Part shown: in pieces, positions 7,594 through 17,911 of the stretch
How positions within the stretch are numbered: the stretch's first letter is position 1
Layout of the letters: each line of letters begins with the position of its first letter
NCBI RefSeq assembly: GCF_029626035.1
Contig: NZ_JARUBE010000003.1
Location: 1,426,001 to 1,490,000, forward strand
From: Micromonospora sp. WMMD980
Lineage (GTDB): Bacteria; Actinomycetota; Actinomycetes; Mycobacteriales; Micromonosporaceae
Direction: 5' to 3'
DNA: 64,000 nucleotides
The notes under the pieces: model-generated
What the model saw: only the letters and a program-made list of their open reading frames with translations
The model's database searches: none
What the model was told of the DNA's origin: nothing
Translations under genes and position numbers: made by a program

Positions 7594-8601
7594 ATGAACG
7601 ACGCCCCCGTCCGCTCGGGCAGCCGCAGGCGCGGACGCCTCAGGATGCTCCTCGGCGGCGCCTGCGCGGTGGCGCTCGCCGCCGCCGGCACGACCGCGGT
7701 CCTGTCGAGTCCGGCCTACGCCGACACGACCGTCACGTCGAACCAGACCGGCACCAACAACGGCTACTTCTTCTCCTTCTGGAAGGACAGTGGCAACGTC
7801 TCCATGACCATGGGGAACGGCGGTCAGTACAGCACCCAGTGGAGCGGCATCAACAACTTCGTGGCCGGCAAGGGCTGGAACCCCGGCACCGCGCGTAACG
7901 TCACGTACTCCGGTAGTTTCAACCCGTCCGGCAACGCCTACCTCACGTTGTACGGGTGGACCCACAACCCGCTCGTCGAGTACTACATCGTCGACAGCTG
8001 GGGCAGTTGGCGCCCGCCGGGCAGCGGCTACATGGGCTCGGTCAGCTCCGACGGCGGCACGTACGACATCTACCGCACCCAGCGGGTCAACGCGCCGTCG
8101 ATCGAGGGCGACAACAAGACCTTCTACCAGTACTGGAGCGTCCGGCAGTCGAAGCGGGTCGGCGGCACCATCTCCGCCGGCAACCACTTCAGCGCCTGGT
8201 CCCGGCTCGGCATGAACCTCGGCAACCACGACTACCAGATCCTGGCCACCGAGGGCTACCAGAGCAGCGGAAACTCCAACATCACGGTGGGCGGCTCCGG
8301 CGGCTCCGACCCGACCACCCCGCCGCCCAACAACGGTGGCGGCTGCACGGTGAGCGTCAGTCGGGCCGAGGAGTGGGGTGACCGCTTCAACACGACGTTC
8401 TCGGTCAGCGGCAGCAGCAACTGGACGGTCCGGATCCAGACCCAGGGTGGGCAGAGCCTGCAGAACAGCTGGAACGCGTCGGTCAGCGGCACCAGCGGCA
8501 CGCTCACCGCGCGTCCCAACGGCAACGGCAACAACTTCGGCATCACGCTCTACAAGAACGGCAACAACACCACGCCGACGGCGACCTGTTCGACCAGCTG
8601 A
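7594..8601 (+). CDS. Secreted GH11 endo-1,4-beta-xylanase with C-terminal CBM2
   Basis: The 335-residue enzyme cuts xylan outside the cell. A long signal peptide with arginines ([15 protein letters not shown]) ends near AYA43, and the twin-arginine pattern suggests Tat export. The GH11 jelly roll spans about residues 45-230. It contains the nucleophile Glu129 ([11 protein letters not shown]), the acid/base Glu220 ([11 protein letters not shown]) and the GH11 thumb region ([12 protein letters not shown]). After a Ser/Pro/Gly linker, residues 251-335 form a CBM2 module with paired end cysteines and conserved Trp ([19 protein letters not shown]). The promoter carries xylanase-type palindromes and a terminator follows. 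It stands alone. Confidence 0.96.
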   Translation: MNDAPVRSGSRRRGRLRMLLGGACAVALAAAGTTAVLSSPAYADTTVTSNQTGTNNGYFFSFWKDSGNVSMTMGNGGQYSTQWSGINNFVAGKGWNPGTARNVTYSGSFNPSGNAYLTLYGWTHNPLVEYYIVDSWGSWRPPGSGYMGSVSSDGGTYDIYRTQRVNAPSIEGDNKTFYQYWSVRQSKRVGGTISAGNHFSAWSRLGMNLGNHDYQILATEGYQSSGNSNITVGGSGGSDPTTPPPNNGGGCTVSVSRAEEWGDRFNTTFSVSGSSNWTVRIQTQGGQSLQNSWNASVSGTSGTLTARPNGNGNNFGITLYKNGNNTTPTATCSTS

Positions 8602-8616
8602 GCTGGGCTTCTCCCC

Positions 8617-8650
8617 GGGTGGGGGCACCGCGGTCGCGGTGCCCCCACCC
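8617..8650. terminator. Perfect 16-bp hairpin after the xylanase gene
   Basis: GGGTGGGGGCACCGCG at 8617-8632 pairs exactly with 8635-8650 across a two-base loop. It starts 16 bases after the xylanase stop and lies before the furA promoter, isolating the two units. Confidence 0.8.
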
Positions 8651-8684
8651 GCGCGTGTGCCGGCCGACACACCGGAACAGAAAC

Positions 8685-8714
8685 TTGATTCATTCCAGAA
8701 GACTGGACTAGGGT
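8685..8714 (+). promoter_or_regulatory. furA promoter, probably leaderless
   Basis: TTGATT (8685-8690) and TAGGGT (8709-8714) are 18 bases apart, and the ATG of furA follows six bases later. No Shine-Dalgarno sequence precedes that ATG, so the mRNA probably starts at or next to the start codon. The AT-rich stretch covering the -35 (8680-8700) is the likely site of FurA autoregulation. Confidence 0.55.
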
Positions 8715-8720
8715 CGGGGC

Positions 8721-11469
<2,749 letters not shown>

Positions 11470-11486
11470 TCCGCCGTCTCACCGAC

Positions 11487-11523
11487 GAGCCCCGGTCGAT
11501 CCGTCACGGATCGGCCGGGGCTC
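11487..11523. terminator. Convergent terminator between katG and the AraC gene
   Basis: An 18-bp arm at 11487-11504 pairs with 11506-11523 with one G-T mismatch. The core is GAGCCCCGG on the left and CCGGGGCTC on the right. It lies between two genes that face each other and includes part of the stop codon of the AraC-type gene, so it can serve both. Confidence 0.75.
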
Positions 11524-12490
11524 AGTCGTGCAGGGTGCGGCTCGGCGGCACGCCGAAGACGGACCGGTAGTGGGCGGTGAACCGGCTGTGGTTGAGAAAG
11601 CCCCACCGGCCGGCGATGCGGCTGACCGTCTCGTTCCGTGGGTCCGACCGCCGGAGGTCCTCATGCGCCCGCGCCAGCCGGATCCGTCGCAGGTGGGCCA
11701 TGGGTGTGGTGTCCAGGTGCCGCCGGAACGCCAGTTGCAGCGAGCGGACGGACACCGCGGCGGCCGCCGCCACGTCCGCCGGGTTGATGTCCTGGCCCGC
11801 GTGCTCCTCCATGAACGAGATCGCCCGGCGTACCGCCGGCGTCACCGCGTCCCGCCGGTCCTGCCAGGTCGGTTCGGTCAGCGCGGTGTTGGGGAAGACG
11901 GCGAGGGCGGCCGCGGCGAGCGTGCGCGCCGCCGCGCCGAGGACCAGCGGCTGCCGGCTCGCCTCCGGATTGGTCAGCACGGCGAGGCGGACGTAGTGGG
12001 CGGTCGCCCGCCAGTGGTCGGCGAGCGCCGGGGACGCGGGCACCAGGCCGGTGAACCGGACCGGCACGGGCCGCCGCCCGGGGGCCGGGTTCGCGACCTG
12101 GGCGCACAGTCGCGGGTCGAGCTGGACCACGAGCAGCTCGCCGGGTCGCCAGCGGATCCGGTACGGGCTTCCCGGCCGGGCGCTCAGGAACACGTCGCCG
12201 GGTCGGAACCAGCCCTCCTCGCCGTCACACGTGCGGCTCACCGAGCTGGTCGTGGTCTCGCAGACGACCACGGAGTCCATTCCTTCGACGGTGACCCGCA
12301 GATCGGCGGACTGTGTGGTGCGGTCGACGCGGACCGGGCCGGCGTGCAGGCGGCGGTGGCTGAGCCGGTATTCGTGACCGCCGCTGTCGATGGACATTCC
12401 CCGGATTCCGTACGCCTCGGTGAGGTACTGGTGGATGAGGTCGGGCTGCCGGCTGTCGAAATCCTGGCTGACGGTCGGTGCGAGTGTCAC
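11522..12490 (-). CDS. AraC-family transcriptional regulator
   Basis: The 322-residue protein has an N-terminal AraC_binding_2-like cupin region (about 40-170, including GWFRPGDVFLSARPGSPYRI) and two C-terminal helix-turn-helices (about 225-320: INPADVAAAAAVSVRSLQLA, VSRIAGRWGFLNHSRFTAHY, closing FGVPPSRTL). Translation starts at GTG 12490. The ligand and targets are unknown. It converges on katG and stands alone, with about 250 bases of non-coding DNA upstream before the next gene. Confidence 0.92.
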   Translation of the reverse strand: MTLAPTVSQDFDSRQPDLIHQYLTEAYGIRGMSIDSGGHEYRLSHRRLHAGPVRVDRTTQSADLRVTVEGMDSVVVCETTTSSVSRTCDGEEGWFRPGDVFLSARPGSPYRIRWRPGELLVVQLDPRLCAQVANPAPGRRPVPVRFTGLVPASPALADHWRATAHYVRLAVLTNPEASRQPLVLGAAARTLAAAALAVFPNTALTEPTWQDRRDAVTPAVRRAISFMEEHAGQDINPADVAAAAAVSVRSLQLAFRRHLDTTPMAHLRRIRLARAHEDLRRSDPRNETVSRIAGRWGFLNHSRFTAHYRSVFGVPPSRTLHD

Positions 12491-12741
12491 GTCGTCCCCT
12501 GCGAAATTGGGAACTTACTTTCCGGAGTTCACGAGCGTCTTGGTCGTCCGATCCTCTCGATGGTATTTCCTTGGCAGGAATTGCGCTCATCGCTGATCCC
12601 GCTCATGGGACTTGCGCCCAGCGGCCAGGTATCGCGATCTCCGTTCGTTCTGCGACGTAGTCCTGGACTCGATGGATCGGGAAGGGTCGTTGTCGGGGAC
12701 CGTCGCGCCGGGGGGCGGTGTGCGGACAAGGGGGCGCGCGG

Positions 12742-13383
12742 GTGGACGTGACCGAGGCACGACGGCTGGCCTGGGTGGTGGCGGCCGAGACGATGCGCCG
12801 CCTCGACGGCGACTCCGGTGGGGGAGGCCGCTTCGACGGACACGAGGCGGCCCTCGGGGTGGCCCTGCGGGAGACGTTGCACGAGGCCCTGCTCGGTCGG
12901 CGCACCAGCGTGGACGGCCGGCCGCTCGGTCAGCTCTGCGGCCGGCTGGAGTGGACGGTCGACGAGTTCGACGCGCTCGGGCACCACCTGCTCACGGTGG
13001 TGCTCGCCCACCGGCTCGGGCCGGAGGCGCTGGTCCGCGTCGGCGCGATGCTGACCCGCGCGCGCCTGTGCCTGGCCCAGCCGCCCTCCGCCGCGCGCCC
13101 GATCCGCCATGACAGGTACGTCCGCAACGACGCGTCGCACCGCTACCCGATCCCGCCGGCGCACCTGCCGCTCCCGCCGCGCTGGCGGTGCAGCGGCTGT
13201 GCCGCCGAGTGGCCCTGCCCCACCAAGCAGAGTCAGCTCCTGGTCGAGTTCGGCGGCACCACGGCCGGGCTCGCCGTCTATCTCGGCACCTGTCTGGTCG
13301 CCGCCACCCAGGACCTGCCGGGCATGACCGTGCCGCAGGCCCGGGCGCGTTTCCTGGGCTGGTTGCCCCGGCGGCGGTACTGA
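12742..13383 (+). CDS. WPC-motif protein of unknown function, long form
   Basis: This protein of about 213 residues has an N-terminal helical part (residues 1-115, with WVVAAETMRRLDG and LEWTVDEFDALGHHLLTVVL). Its C-terminal 75 residues (WRCSGCAAEWPCPTKQSQLL, a hydrophobic segment, ARFLGWLPRRRY) match the small protein encoded at 3115. The start is uncertain: GTG 12742 has AAGGGGG at a good distance, while GTG 12718 would add eight residues. The clustered cysteines suggest a small metal site. The 12491-12741 interval before it shows only unremarkable sequence. Confidence 0.78.
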   Translation: MDVTEARRLAWVVAAETMRRLDGDSGGGGRFDGHEAALGVALRETLHEALLGRRTSVDGRPLGQLCGRLEWTVDEFDALGHHLLTVVLAHRLGPEALVRVGAMLTRARLCLAQPPSAARPIRHDRYVRNDASHRYPIPPAHLPLPPRWRCSGCAAEWPCPTKQSQLLVEFGGTTAGLAVYLGTCLVAATQDLPGMTVPQARARFLGWLPRRRY

Positions 13384-13578
13384 GCCGCCCAGGCCCGGCC
13401 TGCCGGTGCGACGCGCGGGTCCGGCACGAGCAGGGCGAACAGCGCGGCGGCCATGCCGGCAGCCTAGGCGGTACGGCCCGGAGCGGTAGCTACCCAAAGT
13501 AGGGGTGCGTGCGGATCCTCCCCGGTCGTCCGGCCGCCGACGATCCTCGACCGGTCCGGCTCACGACGGGAGGCTCCC

Positions 13579-14265
13579 ATGACGACACACGAGTCGACGA
13601 TCGCCGGCGCGCTGCGGCGTGCGGCCGGGACCCGGGGTCGTCGGGTCCTGCTGGTGGTGACGGCCGGGGCGGGGGTGCTCGCGGCCGTGGCGCTGCTGGC
13701 CGGGCTTCCGCCCGCCGAGCGCACCGTCGTCGCGTTCGGTGAGCCGGTGCACGCGTTCGTCTCGGTGCCGCTGCCGTTCGTCGGCGTGCTGCTCGCCCAC
13801 GATCTCCGCCGGGCGCCCGACGCCCGGGTGCTGCCCACGCTCGTCGCGGCTACGCTGATCGCGGTGGTCGCGGGGCTCGTCGGCGACGCGATCTGTGTCG
13901 TCGCGACGGCCGTGTCCGGGTCCACCGCGCCCGATCCCTGGTCGACGGTCGGCGGAATCGCCGTGGCGGGGGTGCTGGTGCAGGTGCTCGCGCAACTCGT
14001 CGGCACCGGGTTGGGACTGCTGGTGGCCCGGCCGGCGTGGGGCTGCCCGGCCACGGTCGTGCTGCCGCTCGGGGCGTACGCGTCGCTCACGCCGTGGGGG
14101 ACGGCCCGCGACTGGCTCACCCCGTCCGGCGCGCTGCGGGGGGTCCTCGGCGAGGAACCGGGGTGGGCGCGGTGGGTGACCGCGGCGCTGCTCTGGAGCG
14201 TCGCCCTCAACGCGGTGGGGCCCACTCGCCGGGAGAGCTGTCCCCCGCTGCGTCAGCCGTCCTGA
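13579..14265 (+). CDS. Integral membrane protein of unknown function
   Basis: The 228-residue protein has about six hydrophobic helices (for example VLLVVTAGAGVLAAVALLAG, VHAFVSVPLPFVGVLLAHDL, GGIAVAGVLVQVLAQLVGTG) and short charged loops. GGGAGG at 13570-13575 supports the ATG at 13579. Its layout recalls the permease subunit of ABC-2 type exporters or a small sporulation-linked membrane protein, but no family signature is visible. It has no partner ATPase nearby. Confidence 0.75.
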   Translation: MTTHESTIAGALRRAAGTRGRRVLLVVTAGAGVLAAVALLAGLPPAERTVVAFGEPVHAFVSVPLPFVGVLLAHDLRRAPDARVLPTLVAATLIAVVAGLVGDAICVVATAVSGSTAPDPWSTVGGIAVAGVLVQVLAQLVGTGLGLLVARPAWGCPATVVLPLGAYASLTPWGTARDWLTPSGALRGVLGEEPGWARWVTAALLWSVALNAVGPTRRESCPPLRQPS

Positions 14266-14325
14266 GTGGATTACCGCTGATCAGTAGCCGTTGGGCGGCA
14301 CGACTGTTGCACGCCGGTTTCGAAA

Positions 14326-14349
14326 ACCTTGCCGCAAGGTCTTGCAAAG
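14326..14349 (+). promoter_or_regulatory. Putative maltose-regulator operator upstream of the amylase
   Basis: ACCTTGCCGCAAGGT (14326-14340) is a perfect 15-base palindrome with a single central base, followed directly by CTTGCAAAG (14341-14349). CTTGC-containing direct or inverted repeats are, from memory, the binding sites of the LacI-family amylase repressor (Reg1/MalR) in Streptomyces. The site lies about 100 bases before the amylase start. No malR gene is visible here. Confidence 0.5.
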
Positions 14350-14437
14350 ACTTTCATGGATCGCGCATGGTGTTCGCTACCCGGACAGCCGTCCATCCCC
14401 GCGCACCCTTTCGAGCACCGGAAGAGGTCCCCCTGCC

Positions 14438-16630
14438 ATGGAATCCGCCAGGCCACACCCCCGACGGCGGGCCGGCCGACTGCTGCTCGCCGCCGCGCTC
14501 GTCGCGACCGGCGGCACGGCCGTCGTCACCGTCGCCACCAGCACCGCCACCCCCGCCCGCGCCGCCGTCGCCCTCAACGACAGCGAGGTGACCGCCAACC
14601 TCTGGGAATGGAACTGGCCCTCGGTCGCCGCCGCCTGCACCGACCATCTCGGGCCCGCCGGCTACGGTGCGGTGCAGGTGGCCCCGCCGCAGGAGTCGGT
14701 CAGCCTGCCCAACAGCCCGGACGGCGTGCACCCCTGGTTCGAGGTCTACCAGCCGGTGTCGTACCGGCTGGACAGCCGGTTCGGCAACCGGCAGCAGTTC
14801 GCCGCCATGGTCACCGCCTGCCACGCCGCGGGCGTGCGGGTCTACGTCGACGCGGTGGTCAACCACATGGCCGGCACCAACAACCCGGCCGGCACCCGCG
14901 GCTACGCCGGCACCGAGTTCTCCGGCTACAGCTATCCGGCGGTGCCGTACGGCAGCGGGGACTTCCACCGCCCCGGCGACAACTGCCCGACCGGCGGCGG
15001 CATCACCGACTGGAACAACGAGGCCCAGGTGACCAGCTGCGAGCTGCTGTCCCTGTCGGACCTCTACACCGAGAAGGAGACGGTCCGCGACAAGATCGCC
15101 GGTTACCTGAACGACCTGATCGGCCTCGGCATCGACGGCTTCCGGGTGGACGCGGTCAAGCACATCCGCAAGGACGACTTCGCGGCGATCATCGGCAGGT
15201 TGGACAACACCGTCGCCGAGGGCCGGCGCCCCTACGTGGCGCAGGAGATCTTCGACGGCGCCAGCAACCCGGCGCTCCAGGCCCGGGCGTTCACCGGCAA
15301 CGGCGACGTGCTCGACTTCGGCTACGCCAAGGGCATCCGCTCGGCGTTCCTCGGCTCCATCGCCACGCTGGCCAACGTGCCGAACTGGAACCTCGACGCG
15401 CCGAGCGCCAACGTCTTCGCCATGGTCACCAACCACGACCTGGAACGCGACGGCGTGGTGCTGTCATACCAGAACGGCAGCGACTACGTGCTCGCCAACT
15501 ACTTCGCGCTGGCGTACCCGCACGGCAAGCCGTCGGTCTACGACAGCTTCACCTGGTCGAACCGCAACCAGTCCCCGCCCAGCGACGGCGCCGGGCGCGT
15601 CACCGACACGGTCTGCGGCGCGGCCTGGAACTGCCTGAGCCGCAGCGTCGGCATCAAGGGGATGGTCGGCTGGGCCAACACCGCCCGGTCGGTGAAGGCG
15701 GTCTCGGACTTCACCGCGGTGAACAGCAACGTGATCGGCTTCCACCGGGGCGACCGGGCCTGGATCGGCATCAACGACTCCGGGTCCGCCACCACGGCGA
15801 CGTTCGCCACCGGACTGGCCGACGGCCGCTACTGCGACGTCATCTCCGGAGTCGCCACCGCCGCCGGCTGCACCGGCGGCACGGTCACCATCGCCGGCGG
15901 CCGGGCCACCGTCACCCTCCCGGCCAACGGCGCCGTCGCGGTGCACGTCAACGCCCGCGCCGGCGCGAACCCCTCGCCGACGGCGTCCCCGACGCCCGCG
16001 CCGACCGCGTCCCCGACCACCAACCCCACCGACCGGATCGCCACCACGTTCACCGTGAGCGCCACCCCGGCCGCCGGCCAGGACGTGTACGTCGTCGGCG
16101 GCGTCCCCGAGCTGGGCTCGTGGGTGCCGGCCAACGGCGTCAAGCTCACCGCCCAGGGCGGCGGCGCCTACCGCGCCACCGTCGACCTGCCCCGCTCCAC
16201 GGCGGTCGAGTACAAGTTCGTCAAGGTGACCGCGGCCGGCGCGGTCACCTGGGAGTCCGGCGCGAACCGGAGCCTCACCACGCCGGCCGCCGGCACGTAC
16301 GCGGTGACCGAGACGTTCCGCGGCGACACCGTCTCGACGGCGGTGGCCACCTCGTTCGCGGTCACCGCGACCACCTCCTACGGCCAGAACGTGTTCGTGG
16401 TCGGCAACGTCGCGGCGCTGGGCGGGTGGAACCCGGCCAACGCGGTGGCGCTCTCCGCGGCCACCTACCCGGTGTGGCGGGCCACGGTCGACCTGCCGCC
16501 GAACACCGCGGTCGAGTACAAGTACGTGAGGAAGAACCCGGACGGCTCGGTGACCTGGGAGTCCGGCGCGAACCGGACCTTCACCACCCCGGCCGGCGGC
16601 ACCCGCGCCACCGCCGACACCTGGCGCTGA
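14438..16630 (+). CDS. Secreted GH13 alpha-amylase with two CBM20 starch-binding modules
   Basis: The 730-residue extracellular enzyme hydrolyses alpha-1,4-glucans. A signal peptide (HPRRRAGRLLLAAALVATGG, cleavage near ARA43) precedes a GH13 barrel. The barrel has nucleophile Asp238 (GFRVDAVKHI), acid/base Glu270 (VAQEIFDG) and stabiliser Asp334 (TNHDLERDG). A Pro/Thr linker (about 511-531) leads to two tandem CBM20 modules at about 532-632 and 637-730 (FVVGNVAALGGWNPANAVAL, AVEYKYVRKNPDGSVTWESG). Most related actinomycete amylases carry one CBM20, so the duplicate is notable. GAAGAGGT at 14421 is the ribosome site. Glucose or maltose control is suggested by the palindrome upstream. Confidence 0.96.
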   Translation: MESARPHPRRRAGRLLLAAALVATGGTAVVTVATSTATPARAAVALNDSEVTANLWEWNWPSVAAACTDHLGPAGYGAVQVAPPQESVSLPNSPDGVHPWFEVYQPVSYRLDSRFGNRQQFAAMVTACHAAGVRVYVDAVVNHMAGTNNPAGTRGYAGTEFSGYSYPAVPYGSGDFHRPGDNCPTGGGITDWNNEAQVTSCELLSLSDLYTEKETVRDKIAGYLNDLIGLGIDGFRVDAVKHIRKDDFAAIIGRLDNTVAEGRRPYVAQEIFDGASNPALQARAFTGNGDVLDFGYAKGIRSAFLGSIATLANVPNWNLDAPSANVFAMVTNHDLERDGVVLSYQNGSDYVLANYFALAYPHGKPSVYDSFTWSNRNQSPPSDGAGRVTDTVCGAAWNCLSRSVGIKGMVGWANTARSVKAVSDFTAVNSNVIGFHRGDRAWIGINDSGSATTATFATGLADGRYCDVISGVATAAGCTGGTVTIAGGRATVTLPANGAVAVHVNARAGANPSPTASPTPAPTASPTTNPTDRIATTFTVSATPAAGQDVYVVGGVPELGSWVPANGVKLTAQGGGAYRATVDLPRSTAVEYKFVKVTAAGAVTWESGANRSLTTPAAGTYAVTETFRGDTVSTAVATSFAVTATTSYGQNVFVVGNVAALGGWNPANAVALSAATYPVWRATVDLPPNTAVEYKYVRKNPDGSVTWESGANRTFTTPAGGTRATADTWR

Positions 16631-16639
16631 CCGGGCCCG

Positions 16640-16676
16640 GCGCGGCCCGTCCCCGCAGGAGGGGGACGGGCCGCGC
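16640..16676. terminator. Perfect 15-bp hairpin after the amylase gene
   Basis: GCGCGGCCCGTCCCC (16640-16654) pairs exactly with 16662-16676 across a seven-base loop. It starts nine bases after the stop codon. It also abuts the end of the ricin-type remnant on the other strand. Confidence 0.8.
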
Positions 16677-16683
16677 CCACCGG

Positions 16684-16972
16684 TCAGGCCGGCGAGAACG
16701 ACCAGACCTGGGCCGAGTTGTCGAACCCGGTGCAGTGATAGATCTGGACGGTCGCGCCGTCGCTGGACGAGCCGGCGCGCACGTCCATGCACCGGCCGCC
16801 TACCTGGGACTTGATCTGGTGCACCCCGGTGAACGAGTTGGGGCCCACCGTCCACCTCATGCTCTTCGTGCCGGTGCAGGCCCACTGCTGAAGCGGCGTG
16901 CCGTCCCGGTCGACCCCGTCGTGGACGTCCAGGCACTTGCCGCTGCCGTAGTTGACGATGCCGTAGTACGCC
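16684..16972 (-). pseudogene. C-terminal remnant of a ricin-type (CBM13) lectin protein
   Basis: On the minus strand the frame reads YYGIVNYGSGKCLDVHDGVD, then GTPLQQWACTGTKSMRW, then GGRCMDVRAGSSSDG and HCTGFDNSAQVWSFSPA and stops at 16684. These are two to three repeats of a ricin-type beta-trefoil, the usual C-terminal tag of a secreted glycoside hydrolase. Upstream of about 16972 the ricin pattern ends abruptly and the opposite strand becomes the coding tail of a LuxR protein. The catalytic domain and signal peptide are missing, so this is the 3' end of a deleted gene. Confidence 0.7.
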
Positions 16973-17281
16973 GCCCTGCGGCTGTTCGAGGCGGCCGGCG
17001 CCCAGGGGTGGGCACGACGCTGCCGGGCCGAGATCGACGCCACCGGGCGGCGGGCCCCGGCCCCCGACGACCGGGGCGTCGACCGGTTGACCAGTCAGGA
17101 GCGGCAGATCGCCCTGCACGTCGCGGAGGGGTTGACGAACCGGGAGACCGCCACCCGGCTCTTCCTGTCGCCCAAGACGGTGGAATACCACCTCGGCAAC
17201 GTCTACCGGAAGTTGCAGCTCCGCTCGCGACCGGAGCTGATCCGCCACCTGTCCCGCCGGCCGGCGTCCGACCCGGGCTGA
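16973..17281 (+). pseudogene. C-terminal remnant of a large LuxR-family regulator
   Basis: From about 16973 the plus strand reads ALRLFEAAGAQGWARRCRAE, an Arg/Pro linker, LTSQERQIALHVAEGLTNRE and TVEYHLGNVYRKLQLRSR, ending at TGA 17279-17281. This is the last TPR-like helix plus the whole helix-turn-helix of an AAA/LuxR (LAL-type) regulator that would normally exceed 800 residues. Its 5' part is absent, replaced at about 16972 by the inverted ricin remnant. A TTG at 17087 could start a 64-residue orphan helix-turn-helix protein, but no ribosome site supports it. Confidence 0.7.
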
Positions 17282-17560
17282 CGGTCGCGCCGGGTCGGGG
17301 CGACCGCGACCAGCGCGGCGGCCAGGCACGCCACGGCGGCGGCAGCGAGCGGTGGCCGGCCGCCGGCCTGCACGGCCACCGAACCGAGCGGGACGGCCAG
17401 CGTGATCGGCCCGAACATCGCCGTGTTCGCGGTGCAGATGCTCGCCGCACCCGGCCAGCGCCAGCGCGACCACCACCGCCACGCCCATCGCCCGGCGCCG
17501 GCCCGACCGCGCCCGCCGCTCGGTCATCAGGTCGCCGTCCACTCGCGACACCGTACCGCC
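17282..17560 (-). pseudogene. Possible degraded membrane transporter fragment (MFS-like)
   Basis: The minus strand from about 17529 reads [20 protein letters not shown] and ALALAGC. After a one-base shift near 17447 it continues ASICTANTAMFGPITLAVPL and hydrophobic sequence to about 17285. The Gly-x-Pro-Leu-Gly and alternating helices resemble a drug-efflux MFS protein. There is no complete frame. The rest of 17282-17611 holds no other gene. This is a weak call, made because the fragment sits in a run of other broken genes. Confidence 0.3.
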
Positions 17561-17611
17561 GCGAGGGCGTCCGGTGGGGCCGCGTCGCACCGAGCGCCAC
17601 GCCGGTGCGGA

Positions 17612-17911
17612 TCAGCCGTCGCGCACCGTGGTGAGGTCGGCCAGCCCGGAGATGGTCAGCAGCGGCCCCAGCAGCGGGTTGACCACCAGCGCGACGTGCT
17701 CGGCGTGCGGGAACAGCACGGCCAGGCCGGCGCTGTCCAGGTATTCCACCTTGGTCAGGTCCACCACGAGCGGGTCGCCGTCGGGGCGTACCGCGTCGTC
17801 CAGCGCGGCGCCGAAGTCGGCCGCGTTGCTCATGTCGATCTCACCGACCGCGGTCAGCACGCGGCCGCCTTCGGGGCCGTCGCTTGTGGTGAGCGTCAGG
17901 GCCGTGCTCAT
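17612..17911 (-). CDS. STAS-domain anti-sigma factor antagonist
   Basis: The 99-residue protein is one STAS domain with the phosphorylatable Ser60 in VEYLDSAGLAVLF and a GEIDMSNAADFGAAL first helix. In SpoIIAA/RsbV-type partner switching, a kinase phosphorylates this serine and an SpoIIE-type phosphatase removes the phosphate, deciding whether the antagonist binds an anti-sigma factor. Its start overlaps the stop of the upstream multi-domain gene (ATGA). That protein carries exactly those phosphatase and kinase-like domains, so the two should form one switch. Confidence 0.92.
   Translation of the reverse strand: MSTALTLTTSDGPEGGRVLTAVGEIDMSNAADFGAALDDAVRPDGDPLVVDLTKVEYLDSAGLAVLFPHAEHVALVVNPLLGPLLTISGLADLTTVRDG

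Noticed and set aside
17087..17281. A free-standing 64-residue LuxR helix-turn-helix gene starting at TTG 17087
   Set aside because: The frame continues upstream to about 16973 with a typical LAL-regulator TPR tail, so this is the end of a truncated larger gene. There is no ribosome site or promoter for the TTG.
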